Source: Halalkalibacter krulwichiae
GTDB taxonomy: Bacteria; Bacillota; Bacilli; Bacillales; Bacillaceae_D
NCBI RefSeq assembly: GCF_002109385.1
Contig: NZ_CP020814.1
Coordinates: forward strand, 3,247,501 to 3,311,500
Direction of reading: 5' to 3'
Length of the DNA stretch: 64,000 bases
Both the position numbers and the translations under genes were made by a program. The notes below the pieces were generated by a model. It did not search any database. It saw only the letters and a program-made list of their open reading frames with translations, and was not told the DNA's origin. Of the stretch, positions 18,377 through 26,381 are shown piece by piece. Within the stretch, counting starts at the first letter, position 1; the number at the start of each line of letters is the position of its first letter.

Positions 18377-18727
18377 CTAACAACAACTTACGCGTAAACC
18401 GCGCTCCTCTAAGTCCTTTAATTTCTCTTTTTGACTTGGAAGATGCTTTAAAAGATCTTGTACCAATGGATACATTTCATGATTTTGATTTAGACGATAG
18501 AAAATCCATTGACCTTTTCGGTTTTCTTCTACCAGTCCTACATCACGTAATTTACGCAAATGTTGACTGACAGACGGTTGACTCATTTGAAATAATTCAA
18601 CAAACTCACATACACAGCATTCATCCTCAGCTAGCATTGCAATCATTGCTAATCTCGTTTTATCACCTAAAAGTTTTAATACTTTCGCTGCGTTTTCAAT
18701 TGGTAAAGATGTTGTAATCTCACTCAA
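18377..18727 (-). CDS. arsR: Arsenic-responsive repressor ArsR
   Basis: A winged-helix repressor of the SmtB/ArsR family, 116 residues. The metalloid-sensing site is in helix 3 (ECCVCEFVELFQMSQPSVSQHL), where the ELCVCDL motif of classical ArsR is replaced by a three-cysteine version. A further Cys pair ends the protein (VSCC). The start is TTG 18727 with AAAGGA about 10 bases upstream; there is no in-frame ATG nearby. The predicted operator lies inside its promoter at 18759-18787, so it should repress the whole arsRBCDA unit until arsenite binds. Confidence 0.94.
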   Translation of the reverse strand: MSEITTSLPIENAAKVLKLLGDKTRLAMIAMLAEDECCVCEFVELFQMSQPSVSQHLRKLRDVGLVEENRKGQWIFYRLNQNHEMYPLVQDLLKHLPSQKEKLKDLEERGLRVSCC

Positions 18728-18758
18728 GTTACGTCAGTCCTTTCTTTAACATGGTTAT

Positions 18759-18787
18759 ATTATATAAACATATACTTATATAAGCAA
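18759..18787 (-). promoter_or_regulatory. ars promoter with embedded ArsR operator
   Basis: Minus strand: -35 TTGCTT (18782-18787), a 17-base spacer, and -10 TATAAT (18759-18764). The spacer and -10 are covered by the imperfect palindrome ATATAAGTATATGTTTATAT (18762-18781), an A/T-rich dyad of the kind bound by ArsR. Repressor binding would block RNA polymerase. Confidence 0.75.
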
Positions 18788-18922
18788 CTCACTTATTTTA
18801 TTGTAACGCTTTTTTATCTTATGTAAAGACTGTTCATTCCACTCCTCTCTAGGTTTCTAGTTATTTATTAAGAGTTTGTAAAGAAGTATGGGCAACTCCT
18901 TTACTTTGAAGAAACTAAAAAA

Positions 18923-18942
18923 GAAAGAGCCTATGCTCTTTC
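18923..18942 (-). terminator. Terminator of the yhfI-like gene
   Basis: GAAAGAGC / GCTCTTTC stem with a 4-base loop, followed on the minus strand by TTTTTTAG. It lies 3 bases after the stop codon. Confidence 0.85.
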
Positions 18943-18944
18943 CA

Positions 18945-19679
18945 CTATAAAGTCAACTGCGAGCCGGATCGTGCAAGAATGATCTCTCCATAAAAATGTT
19001 TCGCTACTTCTTGTTGCAATTGTTCATGCTCTCCAGCGTGAGGCAAATGAGTTAAAACAATTTTTCCAGGCTTTGCTTGTTTGGCTAACTTTCCTACATC
19101 TTCACTGGTCATATGACCATATTGAGCGATTTGGTCTCCTTCATAGCCGCTACATTCAGCTATAAGCAGGTCAACTCCTTGTGTAAAGTCAGCTAATCCA
19201 GAAAAGTAACTTGTATCAGCCGTATAAACGATTGTCTTCCCTTTATTTTCTATGTGCATTGCATAGCAAGGAACTGGATGCATCGTCTTCTTAAAGGTAA
19301 ATGTGAATGGGCCTATTGATAAAGGCACACCCTCCTGATAGGATTGTGATGTCACGGCATTTTTATAGGAAAGCTTCGAGAAAGCTTGTTCGTCATCTTG
19401 ATGACCATAGATTGTCGTCTCCTTCAACCTCTTGTTCATCCCGTTATTTATCAATCTTGCATATTGATAAACACCAATATCTGCTTGATGGTCTTGGTGA
19501 TAATGAGAAAGAACGATACCATCTAAATCCTGTACGCTGCAATAGTTCTGCAGTTGCGACACGACTCCACTTCCAAAATCGAGTAAAAGTTTCACATCGC
19601 CGTCCTCAAGCAAGTAGCCAGATGTCGCCTCTCCTTTTTCCGGATATCCATGCCAATATCCAACTACTGTCAGCCTCAT
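18945..19679 (-). CDS. yhfI: Metallo-beta-lactamase-fold hydrolase, YhfI-like
   Basis: A 244-residue MBL-fold protein similar in length and motifs to B. subtilis YhfI. The metal site shows SHYHQDHQAD (HxHxDH), a later His in KKTMHPVPCYAM, the Asp in YTADTSYF and HLPHAG at the end. The overall pattern is that of the RNase Z/phosphodiesterase branch; the substrate of YhfI is unknown. GGGGAG precedes the ATG, 11 bases after a small gene on the same strand that should be co-transcribed. Confidence 0.8.
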   Translation of the reverse strand: MRLTVVGYWHGYPEKGEATSGYLLEDGDVKLLLDFGSGVVSQLQNYCSVQDLDGIVLSHYHQDHQADIGVYQYARLINNGMNKRLKETTIYGHQDDEQAFSKLSYKNAVTSQSYQEGVPLSIGPFTFTFKKTMHPVPCYAMHIENKGKTIVYTADTSYFSGLADFTQGVDLLIAECSGYEGDQIAQYGHMTSEDVGKLAKQAKPGKIVLTHLPHAGEHEQLQQEVAKHFYGEIILARSGSQLTL

Positions 19680-19690
19680 CGTTCACTCCC

Positions 19691-19831
19691 CTATTTTTCA
19701 GCTTGCTCAATTCTTTCTTTTTCAGTTAAAATGGCTAGTTCCGTCATTAATTTCTTTTGTTCATGTTCTGTATTTGAGTCTGCTACACACTCTTGCAAGC
19801 GCTTTAATTTATCGTGTCCTGATTTCCTCAC
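19691..19831 (-). CDS. 46-residue helical protein upstream of yhfI
   Basis: A small gene with GTG start at 19831 and AAAGGAAG about 6 bases upstream. It ends 11 bases before the yhfI-like gene. The product (begins MRKSGHDKLKRLQECVADSN, ends ERIEQAEK) is charged and should be a helical or coiled-coil peptide with a single Cys. I know no family. Tight spacing and the ribosome binding site support a real gene, but comparison with relatives is needed. Confidence 0.55.
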   Translation of the reverse strand: MRKSGHDKLKRLQECVADSNTEHEQKKLMTELAILTEKERIEQAEK

Positions 19832-19990
19832 GAATAACTTCCTTTCTGTAACCCTGTCTGATTCTCTATCGTAGAGACATTCATTTACACTCTATCCCTT
19901 ATACATTATAGACATATTTTTAATTTTATAAACATTTAACTGACTAGTTACCTCAAACCATTGAAAGGGTCGATACTAACAGATAAAAAA

Positions 19991-20020
19991 GCCCTTCAAC
20001 AGCGAATGCTGTTAAAGAGC
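19991..20020 (-). terminator. Terminator of rplU-prp-rpmA
   Basis: A 13-base stem (GCTCTTTAACAGC / GCTGTTGAAGGGC with G-U pairs), loop ATTC, followed on the minus strand by TTTTTTATC. Confidence 0.85.
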
Positions 20021-20034
20021 TTCCTCAACTATTA

Positions 20035-20319
20035 TTACTGAGCTGCAGGGTATACGCTCACTTGTTTGCGATCACGACCAAGACGCTCGAATTTAACAAC
20101 GCCGTCTACTTTCGCAAATAGTGTATCGTCTCCACCTTTACCTACGTTCACACCAGGGTAAATACGTGTTCCGCGTTGGCGAACAAGAATCGATCCACCT
20201 GTTACAGTTTGACCGTCAGCACGTTTAGCACCTAAACGTTTAGACTCAGAGTCACGTCCGTTCTTTGTACTACCTACCCCTTTTTTCGATGCGAAAAATT
20301 GAAGGTTCATTTTTAACAT
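20035..20319 (-). CDS. rpmA: 50S ribosomal protein L27
   Basis: L27 (94 residues) sits near the peptidyl-transferase centre. The N-terminus is [14 protein letters not shown]; Firmicute L27 carries this extension, which is removed between LQFFA and SKKG by the protease Prp before assembly. The next gene upstream is prp itself. I choose ATG 20319 because GGGAGG lies 8 bases upstream and the length equals the B. subtilis protein; a GTG three codons earlier overlaps that site. The core [19 protein letters not shown] is fully conserved. Confidence 0.97.
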   Translation of the reverse strand: MLKMNLQFFASKKGVGSTKNGRDSESKRLGAKRADGQTVTGGSILVRQRGTRIYPGVNVGKGGDDTLFAKVDGVVKFERLGRDRKQVSVYPAAQ

Positions 20320-20324
20320 GGAAT

Positions 20325-20666
20325 TCACCTCCCGATTGTATCGTTGACTTGAATATTGCGACTGTATTCTTCAGCAATCGACTGGAGAGATACTAACATC
20401 CCTTCAAGAAGAAGCTGGACTTTCTCAAATGTTACTTCATCCAAATCGTTTGGAACATAACAGCGGAGAAAGCCGCCATCATCTTCCATCTCTATATCAA
20501 GCTCTACTCCACAAAGGGCAGCGATTGCATTGACAGAGCCAAATGAGACAGCTGAAGCTCCAGCACAAACGAGATCATGTCCATACGGGCCAGAGCCAGC
20601 ATGTCCACTCATCGTAAAAGAGACAATTTTTTGATCGTCGTTACGAGTAATGTCTACCGTAATCAT
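20325..20666 (-). CDS. prp: Ribosomal-processing cysteine protease Prp
   Basis: Prp (YsxB, 113 residues) cleaves the N-terminal extension of L27. The catalytic pair is visible as His in [11 protein letters not shown] (about residue 22) and Cys in [12 protein letters not shown] (about residue 34). It lies between rplU and rpmA, 5 bases from each, the standard Firmicute arrangement. Confidence 0.95.
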   Translation of the reverse strand: MITVDITRNDDQKIVSFTMSGHAGSGPYGHDLVCAGASAVSFGSVNAIAALCGVELDIEMEDDGGFLRCYVPNDLDEVTFEKVQLLLEGMLVSLQSIAEEYSRNIQVNDTIGR

Positions 20667-20671
20667 ACAAC

Positions 20672-20980
20672 TTAAGCGTTAATCTTTTCGATTACAACTT
20701 TAGTGTAAGGTTGACGGTGACCTTGCTTACGACGGTAGTTCTTCTTAGCCTTCATCTTCCAAACGATGATTTTCTTAGCACGGCCTTGTTTTTCAACTTT
20801 AGCCGTTACAGTAGCGCCTTCTACGTAAGGAGCACCTACTTTCACCTCATCGCCACCTACTAAAAGAACGTTATCGAAGCTAACTGTTTCACCAGCTTCT
20901 GCGTCTAATTTTTCGATGTAGATTTCTTGGCCTTCTTGAACCTTGATTTGTTTACCACCAGTTTCAATAATTGCGTACAT
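20672..20980 (-). CDS. rplU: 50S ribosomal protein L21
   Basis: L21 (102 residues; starts [14 protein letters not shown], ends in the basic [21 protein letters not shown] region) binds 23S rRNA. AGGAGG lies about 8 bases before the ATG. First gene of rplU-prp-rpmA, with its own promoter and a structured leader, so L21 probably regulates its own operon. Confidence 0.97.
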   Translation of the reverse strand: MYAIIETGGKQIKVQEGQEIYIEKLDAEAGETVSFDNVLLVGGDEVKVGAPYVEGATVTAKVEKQGRAKKIIVWKMKAKKNYRRKQGHRQPYTKVVIEKINA

Positions 20981-21090
20981 ACTTGCACCTCCTCATATAC
21001 TCAGACTCGCCATCCTAGGTAGACAAAATGTCATTTCAAAACCTGTTCTGTGCGGTTGTAGTTGTTTGGGTGCGACCAAATAACTAACAA
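20981..21090 (-). ncRNA. L21 leader (autoregulatory 5' UTR)
   Basis: The roughly 110-base leader between the promoter and rplU contains the stretch CCGCACAGAACAGGTTTTG, which I recall from Firmicute L21 leaders, plus GC-rich pairable segments. The family is thought to bind L21 as feedback control. Call rests on position and partial motif memory; no full fold was made. Confidence 0.55.
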
Positions 21091-21095
21091 ACGAT

Positions 21096-21125
21096 ATTGT
21101 AGCATAGATTCTTCGATACTGTCAA
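21096..21125 (-). promoter_or_regulatory. Promoter of rplU-prp-rpmA
   Basis: Minus strand: -35 TTGACA (21120-21125) and -10 TACAAT (21096-21101), 18 bases apart. The -35 abuts the rng stop codon, so rplU is transcribed separately from rng. Confidence 0.8.
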
Positions 21126-22631
21126 TCAACTATTTGCTTTTAATCGTTCGAGCTGTGCCGTTGCTTCCGTCATCTCACCGATGTATCGAATCGCGTATTG
21201 CTCTTCTAATAATCTCTTATTCGGATAGACTAATATTCGGAAGCCGAGGGCTTCTTCTAATCGTTTTAAATGCTCACTCTTTGCTCCAAATAAAACAGTA
21301 GCTACTGATGAAGGCAGTTCTAATACAAGAGCCTCGTTGTCCATCCCTTTATGCTCCCATAACTGTCTCTCTATTTTAAAGGCTTGTGCTTCATCAGATA
21401 AGACCACACCTTTTCCTTGGCAAGTTGGACAAGTTTTTGAAAGGCTTGCTTGCAAGTTTTGCCGAACTTTCTTTCGCGTCATTTCAAGCAAACCAAGTCC
21501 CGTTATACCAAGTACATTCGTTTTGGTCCTGTCTTTCTTTAATGCTTGTTCAAAAACCGAAACGACATGTGCACGGTCTTCTTCTCGTTTCATATCAATA
21601 AAATCAATAATGATAATGCCAGAAATGTCTCGTAATCGAAGCTGCCTTGCAATTTCTTTTGCAGCTTCACTATTTGTTTTTCGAACCGTATCATGTAAAT
21701 TCGTCTTCCCAGTAAATTTACCCGTATTGACATCAATGACCGTAAGCGCTTCTGTTTGATCAATCATTAAATAGGCACCATTCTTTAGCCAAACTTGTCG
21801 TCTAAGGGCACGTTCCAACTCTTTCTCAATCCCAAAAGCACTAAAAAGATTTTCCTTTTCTCGATAAAAGGTTAACACTTCACGCAATTTTGGAAAGGGT
21901 TCGAGCAGCTCCTGCAGCAGTTTATACGCTTGAAGTTCATCCACAACAATCTGATCGATTTGTTCATATGAAAAGTCACGAATCATCCGCTCAATTAAAT
22001 CAGAATCTTGATGAATGAGAACAGGGGCCTTTTTCGTCCGTTCCTCTTTTCCAATTTCCTTCCAACACTTCCGGAGAAATTGCAACTCTTGTTCGACCAA
22101 TTCAGAAGCTTGTCCTTCACAAGACGTACGAATGATTAGCCCTTCTTTTTCTTCGAGCAGTTGTTCACCAAATTTCCGCCAGCGTTCACGCTCGTTCTCA
22201 CTAGAAAAACGGCGTGACACACCGACATAATTACCTTCTGGCATATAGACAAGAAATTGTCCCGGAAATGAAATGACACCAGAGAGTCTCGGTCCCTTCG
22301 TACCGAAACCTTCTTTCGTTACTTGAACAAGTAACTCATCTCCTTGGCGAACAAATTCAGATATGCTTCTTTGCTTTTTTACTTCTTCCTCTTCGTCAAA
22401 CAGATGATAGGAAAGCAAGTCATCTCGATATAAAAAACCATTTTTCTCACGTCCAATATCAACAAATGCCGCTTGCATTCCAGGTAGAACATTCACTACT
22501 CTTCCTCGATACACATTACTGACAATGCGGTTCTCAGACTTTCTTTCGACCATCAATTCAGCAACACGTCCGTTTTCAACTACAGCAGCCCGCCTCTCCC
22601 TCGTTGCCATGTTAAAATAGATTGTTTTCAC
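21126..22631 (-). CDS. rng: Ribonuclease E/G family endoribonuclease
   Basis: An RNase G-type enzyme of about 501 residues. It has an S1 RNA-binding domain (about 35-125; VYRGRVVNVLPGMQAAFVDIG), the catalytic DNase I-like region with metal-binding aspartates in VIDVNTGKF and IIIDFIDM, and the Zn-link CPTCQGKG. It would process rRNA and mRNA. B. subtilis lacks this enzyme and relies on RNase Y, whereas several other Bacillaceae have one just before rplU, as here. I choose GTG 22631 (MKTIYFNMATRERR) because AAAAGGGG lies 9 bases upstream; a TTG seven codons earlier is less likely. Confidence 0.93.
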   Translation of the reverse strand: MKTIYFNMATRERRAAVVENGRVAELMVERKSENRIVSNVYRGRVVNVLPGMQAAFVDIGREKNGFLYRDDLLSYHLFDEEEEVKKQRSISEFVRQGDELLVQVTKEGFGTKGPRLSGVISFPGQFLVYMPEGNYVGVSRRFSSENERERWRKFGEQLLEEKEGLIIRTSCEGQASELVEQELQFLRKCWKEIGKEERTKKAPVLIHQDSDLIERMIRDFSYEQIDQIVVDELQAYKLLQELLEPFPKLREVLTFYREKENLFSAFGIEKELERALRRQVWLKNGAYLMIDQTEALTVIDVNTGKFTGKTNLHDTVRKTNSEAAKEIARQLRLRDISGIIIIDFIDMKREEDRAHVVSVFEQALKKDRTKTNVLGITGLGLLEMTRKKVRQNLQASLSKTCPTCQGKGVVLSDEAQAFKIERQLWEHKGMDNEALVLELPSSVATVLFGAKSEHLKRLEEALGFRILVYPNKRLLEEQYAIRYIGEMTEATAQLERLKANS

Positions 22632-22699
22632 AGCATAATGCCCCTTTTCCAAATTTCTTTACTCTATTGTAACAGGTTACTAACCAAAGTCGTAGTAGA

Positions 22700-23569
22700 T
22701 TAAAGCTTCCTAGAGAAAAAATGCGAGAGAGGGGCTTTTGGCTTTTTTTGGTCAAAGAGCAGTTGCAGCATTTCTTTTTCTTCCACGATAAGTGATTTTC
22801 CAGTTTGTATTTGAACGATTCGAAACAAGTGATAGCGACCTTTTCTAATTCGTTTCATCGCTTCTCGTAATGGCAAGGAATCACGCACCACTATTGTTTT
22901 CTTAAATGGATCTTGACGGTTGGCGGACCATCTCGCCATTAAAAAACGCATAAAGCGATAATGACGCTGCTTCCATTCTAAGTAATTGCTTAGAAAAAGA
23001 AACACGAGCACAACCCATAAATTCAAATGATATGGAAACCAAATGGCGCTTATCACAACAAGAATAGCCAATGCTGCTCCTGACAACCACCTTGAAAACC
23101 TTAACGCATCTACATAAGAAAAGTGATACGTACACCATAGTTGAACGAGTCTCCCACCATCCAGCGGTATGACAGGAAGGAGGTTAAAAGATAAAATCAT
23201 CACATTGTGCCAAATAAAGAGATGGTGATCTGTAGTAGTCCAAAAAGAAAAATGAACACAAACATAAGACAAAAGGATCATCCATACATGCTGAAGTGGA
23301 CCAGCTAATGTTACAATCAACTCTTCATGAAATGGACGATTTGCAGCATCTTCTACTTCTGCTACTCCTCCAAAAGGAAGTAATTCAATCTTATGAATGC
23401 GCCATTTAAACAGATGAGCTGCAAGCGCATGTCCCATCTCATGAATGAAAACAATAAGAAATATCATTAGAACTTCTCGAAAATATCCAGTAACGACACC
23501 TATACCGACAATGAACCAGAATAAGGGATTGATCTTGATCTTTGATAAGATCTCTCTCATATCAATCAA
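22700..23569 (-). CDS. spoIVFB: Stage IV sporulation intramembrane protease SpoIVFB
   Basis: A site-2-type metalloprotease (289 residues, six or so helices) that cleaves pro-sigma-K in the mother cell. The zinc motif is HEMGHALAAH (about residues 43-52; B. subtilis has HELGH), and the third ligand is in NLLPVIPLDGGR. A C-terminal CBS-like region (from about 215) binds ATP in B. subtilis. The start overlaps the end of spoIVFA by 8 bases, and the two products form one complex in the forespore outer membrane. Confidence 0.94.
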   Translation of the reverse strand: MIDMREILSKIKINPLFWFIVGIGVVTGYFREVLMIFLIVFIHEMGHALAAHLFKWRIHKIELLPFGGVAEVEDAANRPFHEELIVTLAGPLQHVWMILLSYVCVHFSFWTTTDHHLFIWHNVMILSFNLLPVIPLDGGRLVQLWCTYHFSYVDALRFSRWLSGAALAILVVISAIWFPYHLNLWVVLVFLFLSNYLEWKQRHYRFMRFLMARWSANRQDPFKKTIVVRDSLPLREAMKRIRKGRYHLFRIVQIQTGKSLIVEEKEMLQLLFDQKKPKAPLSHFFSRKL

Positions 23570-24353
23570 ATGTTATAACATCAGTTGGATTAATGTACTG
23601 ATTGTCTTTTTTTAGAGCAAAATAGAACATTCCTTTTTCTGCTTCTTCGTTTGTGGATACTGTGCCAATTAGGTGTCCAGCTTGAATGTGATCATACTTG
23701 TTTACTTCAATTGTATCTAACATTCCATATACAGACTCCGTTCCATCATAATGCTCAATTGTAACTGTCTTCCCTAAACTTTGGTCTTCATTGTTTGTAA
23801 CAGCAATCACATGTCCACCTTTAACTGCTTCAACTTCTGCATTCATCCCTGTCTCAACTAGAATACCACGTCCATCATGTTCAAAATCTTGGCTAATTGT
23901 CCCTAACACTGGTAATGCGTAAGCCACATCAACTTGCTCGTTTGGGTCTCCTTGCGCAATGTTCTGATTAATGGGGAGGAGTGCCAATGGTCTCCCAAAT
24001 TGATTTTCATACCAATCTGCAATCGCCGCAAATTGTAGCTCCTGCTCATACACTTGTTTAACTAAATTTCTTGGACCTTCTGCCTGAGGAACTTGTGATT
24101 GAAACAGAATTGCTGTCATTAAGAACAAACAAACTGCTGCCATCACTCGAAATAAGAAAAATTCATTTTTCTTCACCGATTTGCTTTCATCTTGCTTATC
24201 GCTTGGAGGAATATAAAAGTCCGGCTCCTCCCTTTCCTCATCGTGCCGGTTCATTAACATAGGCACAGTACGTTCCCTTTGCTTCACACTGTGATTAATT
24301 TGACGTCTCCTTGTCTCAAGCTTTCTCCTTACTTTATTCAAATCCTTGGACAT
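23562..24353 (-). CDS. spoIVFA: Stage IV sporulation protein SpoIVFA
   Basis: Inhibitor and scaffold of SpoIVFB. The protein (about 263 residues) has a basic cytosolic N-terminus, one membrane helix (about 75-95) and a C-terminal LytM/M23-like domain (about 150-260) without the zinc ligands needed for peptidase activity, as expected. I use ATG 24353 (MSKDLNKV), where AAGGA and GGGGAAG lie upstream; a TTG at 24377 is in frame and possible. spoIVFB follows with overlap. Confidence 0.88.
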   Translation of the reverse strand: MSKDLNKVRRKLETRRRQINHSVKQRERTVPMLMNRHDEEREEPDFYIPPSDKQDESKSVKKNEFFLFRVMAAVCLFLMTAILFQSQVPQAEGPRNLVKQVYEQELQFAAIADWYENQFGRPLALLPINQNIAQGDPNEQVDVAYALPVLGTISQDFEHDGRGILVETGMNAEVEAVKGGHVIAVTNNEDQSLGKTVTIEHYDGTESVYGMLDTIEVNKYDHIQAGHLIGTVSTNEEAEKGMFYFALKKDNQYINPTDVITFD

Positions 24354-24488
24354 AGACTTCCCCATCCTTTTTGACAAGCTTATTTACTTAAACTATATGA
24401 CTTGTCCTCTATCATTATGATAGAGTAAAAACAAATTTACTTCTTTGTTATCTTGAACAATGACCATTTAATAAGGAGAGGATTCTTA

Positions 24489-25409
24489 ATGAAAAAACGT
24501 CAGTTAGGTTCGTCACAATTATATGTAAGTGAAATTGGACTTGGATGTATGAGCCTAGGAACAGATATAACACAAGCTCGTACTACGATTGAAACAGCTC
24601 TTGATCAAGGAATTAATTATTTGGACACAGCAGATTTATATAACCAAGGCTTCAACGAGGAAATAATTGGTGAGGTTGTAAAAGGAAAACGTCAAGACAT
24701 CATTCTCGCTACAAAAGCCGGGAATCGATTTGAAAAAGGTAAAGAAGGCTGGTCTTGGGACCCATCTAAAAAACATATTCATCATGCGGTAAGGGAGAGC
24801 TTACAACGCCTTCAAACTGATTACATAGATTTATATCAATTACATGGTGGAATGATTGAAGACAATATTGAGGAAACAATAGAGGCATTTGAAGAACTAA
24901 AACAAGAAGGTCTTATTCGCTATTATGGCCTATCTTCAATACGACCAAATGTCATTCGTGAATATGTTAAGCGCTCATCAATCGTTAGTATAATGATGCA
25001 ATACAGCTTGCTTGATAGACGACCTGAAGAACTCTTCCCCCTACTTGAAGAGAACCAAATTAGCGTTGTTGCTAGAGGGCCTGTCGCCAAAGGGATCTTA
25101 ACTAATCGACCAATCGATCAGCTGTCAACGTCGATTAAAGAAAAAGGATATTTAAATTATCAATTTGAAGAGATACAAGCGCTTCGTTCTTCCATTTCAG
25201 ATCAACTTCTTAACGGTCGCTCAGTCCAAGCCATTGCGCTTCAATATTGTCTAGCGTCACCTGTCGTCGCATCCGTTGTCGCAGGTGCTAGTAACACTCA
25301 GCAAGTTATTGAAAATGTCCAAGCACTTGAAGAGGGTACGCTAAATACCGAAGAGCTTAATTGGTTAAAAAAACAAACAAAACTAGATGTATACGAACAG
25401 CATAGATAA
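24489..25409 (+). CDS. Aldo/keto reductase
   Basis: An NADPH-dependent oxidoreductase of about 306 residues, similar in size to B. subtilis YqkF. The catalytic tetrad is visible: Asp and Tyr in YLDTADLYNQ, Lys in LATKAGNR and His in LYQLHGG. The strand GLSSIRPNVI and the C-terminal VVAGASNTQQV belong to the cofactor site. ATG 24489 is chosen because AAGGAGAGG lies 7 bases upstream; an upstream in-frame ATG lacks one. It is a single plus-strand gene between spoIVFA and moaB with a strong terminator. Substrate unknown. Confidence 0.88.
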   Translation: MKKRQLGSSQLYVSEIGLGCMSLGTDITQARTTIETALDQGINYLDTADLYNQGFNEEIIGEVVKGKRQDIILATKAGNRFEKGKEGWSWDPSKKHIHHAVRESLQRLQTDYIDLYQLHGGMIEDNIEETIEAFEELKQEGLIRYYGLSSIRPNVIREYVKRSSIVSIMMQYSLLDRRPEELFPLLEENQISVVARGPVAKGILTNRPIDQLSTSIKEKGYLNYQFEEIQALRSSISDQLLNGRSVQAIALQYCLASPVVASVVAGASNTQQVIENVQALEEGTLNTEELNWLKKQTKLDVYEQHR

Positions 25410-25415
25410 GGAAAA

Positions 25416-25465
25416 GGAGCGTTTCAAAAGGTCAATAACAACCTTTGAGACGCTCCTCCTTTTTT
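25416..25465 (+). terminator. Terminator of the aldo/keto reductase gene
   Basis: A 16-base stem with one mismatch (GGAGCGTTTCAAAAGGT / ACCTTTGAGACGCTCC), loop CAATAACA region, then TCCTTTTTTCGG. Confidence 0.9.
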
Positions 25466-25497
25466 CGGGTGGGCTTTGGCTCCTCTCGCTGCGCGTC

Positions 25498-25598
25498 CCT
25501 CTGAGAAGACCACTCAGAGGCACTTAAAACCTGGCAGCGGCTCCGCTTAAAGCTGAGCCTATTAAAAAAGGTAAAGGGCGACCTTTTTTAATAGGCTC
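25498..25598. repeat. Cluster of hairpins at the 3' end of moaB
   Basis: Three inverted repeats lie in a row. They are CCTCTGAG/CTCAGAGG (25498-25520), the short AGCGG/CCGCT, and a perfect 18-base stem GAGCCTATTAAAAAAGGT / ACCTTTTTTAATAGGCTC (25555-25572, 25581-25598). The last stem covers the moaB stop codon (25588-25590). The block is more GC-rich than the surroundings. The big stem may terminate moaB from the minus strand; the whole may be a dispersed repeat element. Confidence 0.6.
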
Positions 25599-26115
25599 TT
25601 ACTTTGTCCATCAGGATTTCTTTCATGACTTGGCCGATTTCTGGTAGGATGATGCGTTTCATGGCTAGGTTTACGGCTCCGATTGCTCCCGGCATGGAGA
25701 AGATCGCTTTCCCGTCTCGAACTCCAGCCGTTGCTCTGCTAAGAATGGCAGCTGTACCAATTTCCTCTTGAAAACTTAAGTGGCGGAATATTTCGCCAAA
25801 TCCTGGCATTTCTTTATCCAAACTATCTCTGACAGCTTCATGTGTTGTATCATGAAGAGCAATACCTGTACCTCCCGTAATCAAGATCGCATCAATATCT
25901 GCTCGTGTCGCTGCAATTTTGATCCAATGCTGGATTAAACTATATTCTGAATTTATTATTTGGTATTCAGAAACACTATGCCCTTTCTCTTCTAATAGCG
26001 AACGAATCCGCGCACCACTTTGGTCATTCTCATATGTACTAGAGTCTGACACCGTTAAAACCATACAGCGAATGCTCCTCGTTACCTGATCACAGTGCTC
26101 TTCCATCATCGTCAT
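25588..26115 (-). CDS. moaB: Molybdenum cofactor biosynthesis protein MoaB/MogA family
   Basis: A 175-residue MoCF-domain protein that probably adenylylates molybdopterin. Conserved elements are LTVSDSSTYENDQSG, ITGGTGIALHDTTHEAV and FSMPGAIGAVNLAM. AGGAGG lies 8 bases before the ATG. No other moa or moe gene is near. Its last codons lie inside a perfect 18-base hairpin, an uncommon arrangement. Confidence 0.88.
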   Translation of the reverse strand: MTMMEEHCDQVTRSIRCMVLTVSDSSTYENDQSGARIRSLLEEKGHSVSEYQIINSEYSLIQHWIKIAATRADIDAILITGGTGIALHDTTHEAVRDSLDKEMPGFGEIFRHLSFQEEIGTAAILSRATAGVRDGKAIFSMPGAIGAVNLAMKRIILPEIGQVMKEILMDKVRAY

Positions 26116-26351
26116 TTAATTAGCCTCCTCTTATCGAACATTGATTCATTGAATTTATAGTAACACAGCCATTTCACTCTGTTATTGAATGCTTTCAAAT
26201 AATTGGTACGCGGCTCAAAAAGTGACAGATATAAAGTTTTCTCACACTGACCTCTTCTCAGCATGGAATAGACAGAATAATCCTGAATATTCGCTGAATA
26301 TGACTACCGAGAATGTAACGAATTATACGTAGAAGCTTGACCAACAAAAAA

Positions 26352-26375
26352 GAGCAGAGGATTCATTCTCTGCTC
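26352..26375 (-). terminator. Terminator of minCD
   Basis: GAGCAGAG / CTCTGCTC with an 8-base loop, followed on the minus strand by TTTTTTGTTGG. In the 230 bases between here and moaB I recognise nothing. Confidence 0.85.
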
Positions 26376-26381
26376 ATAAAT

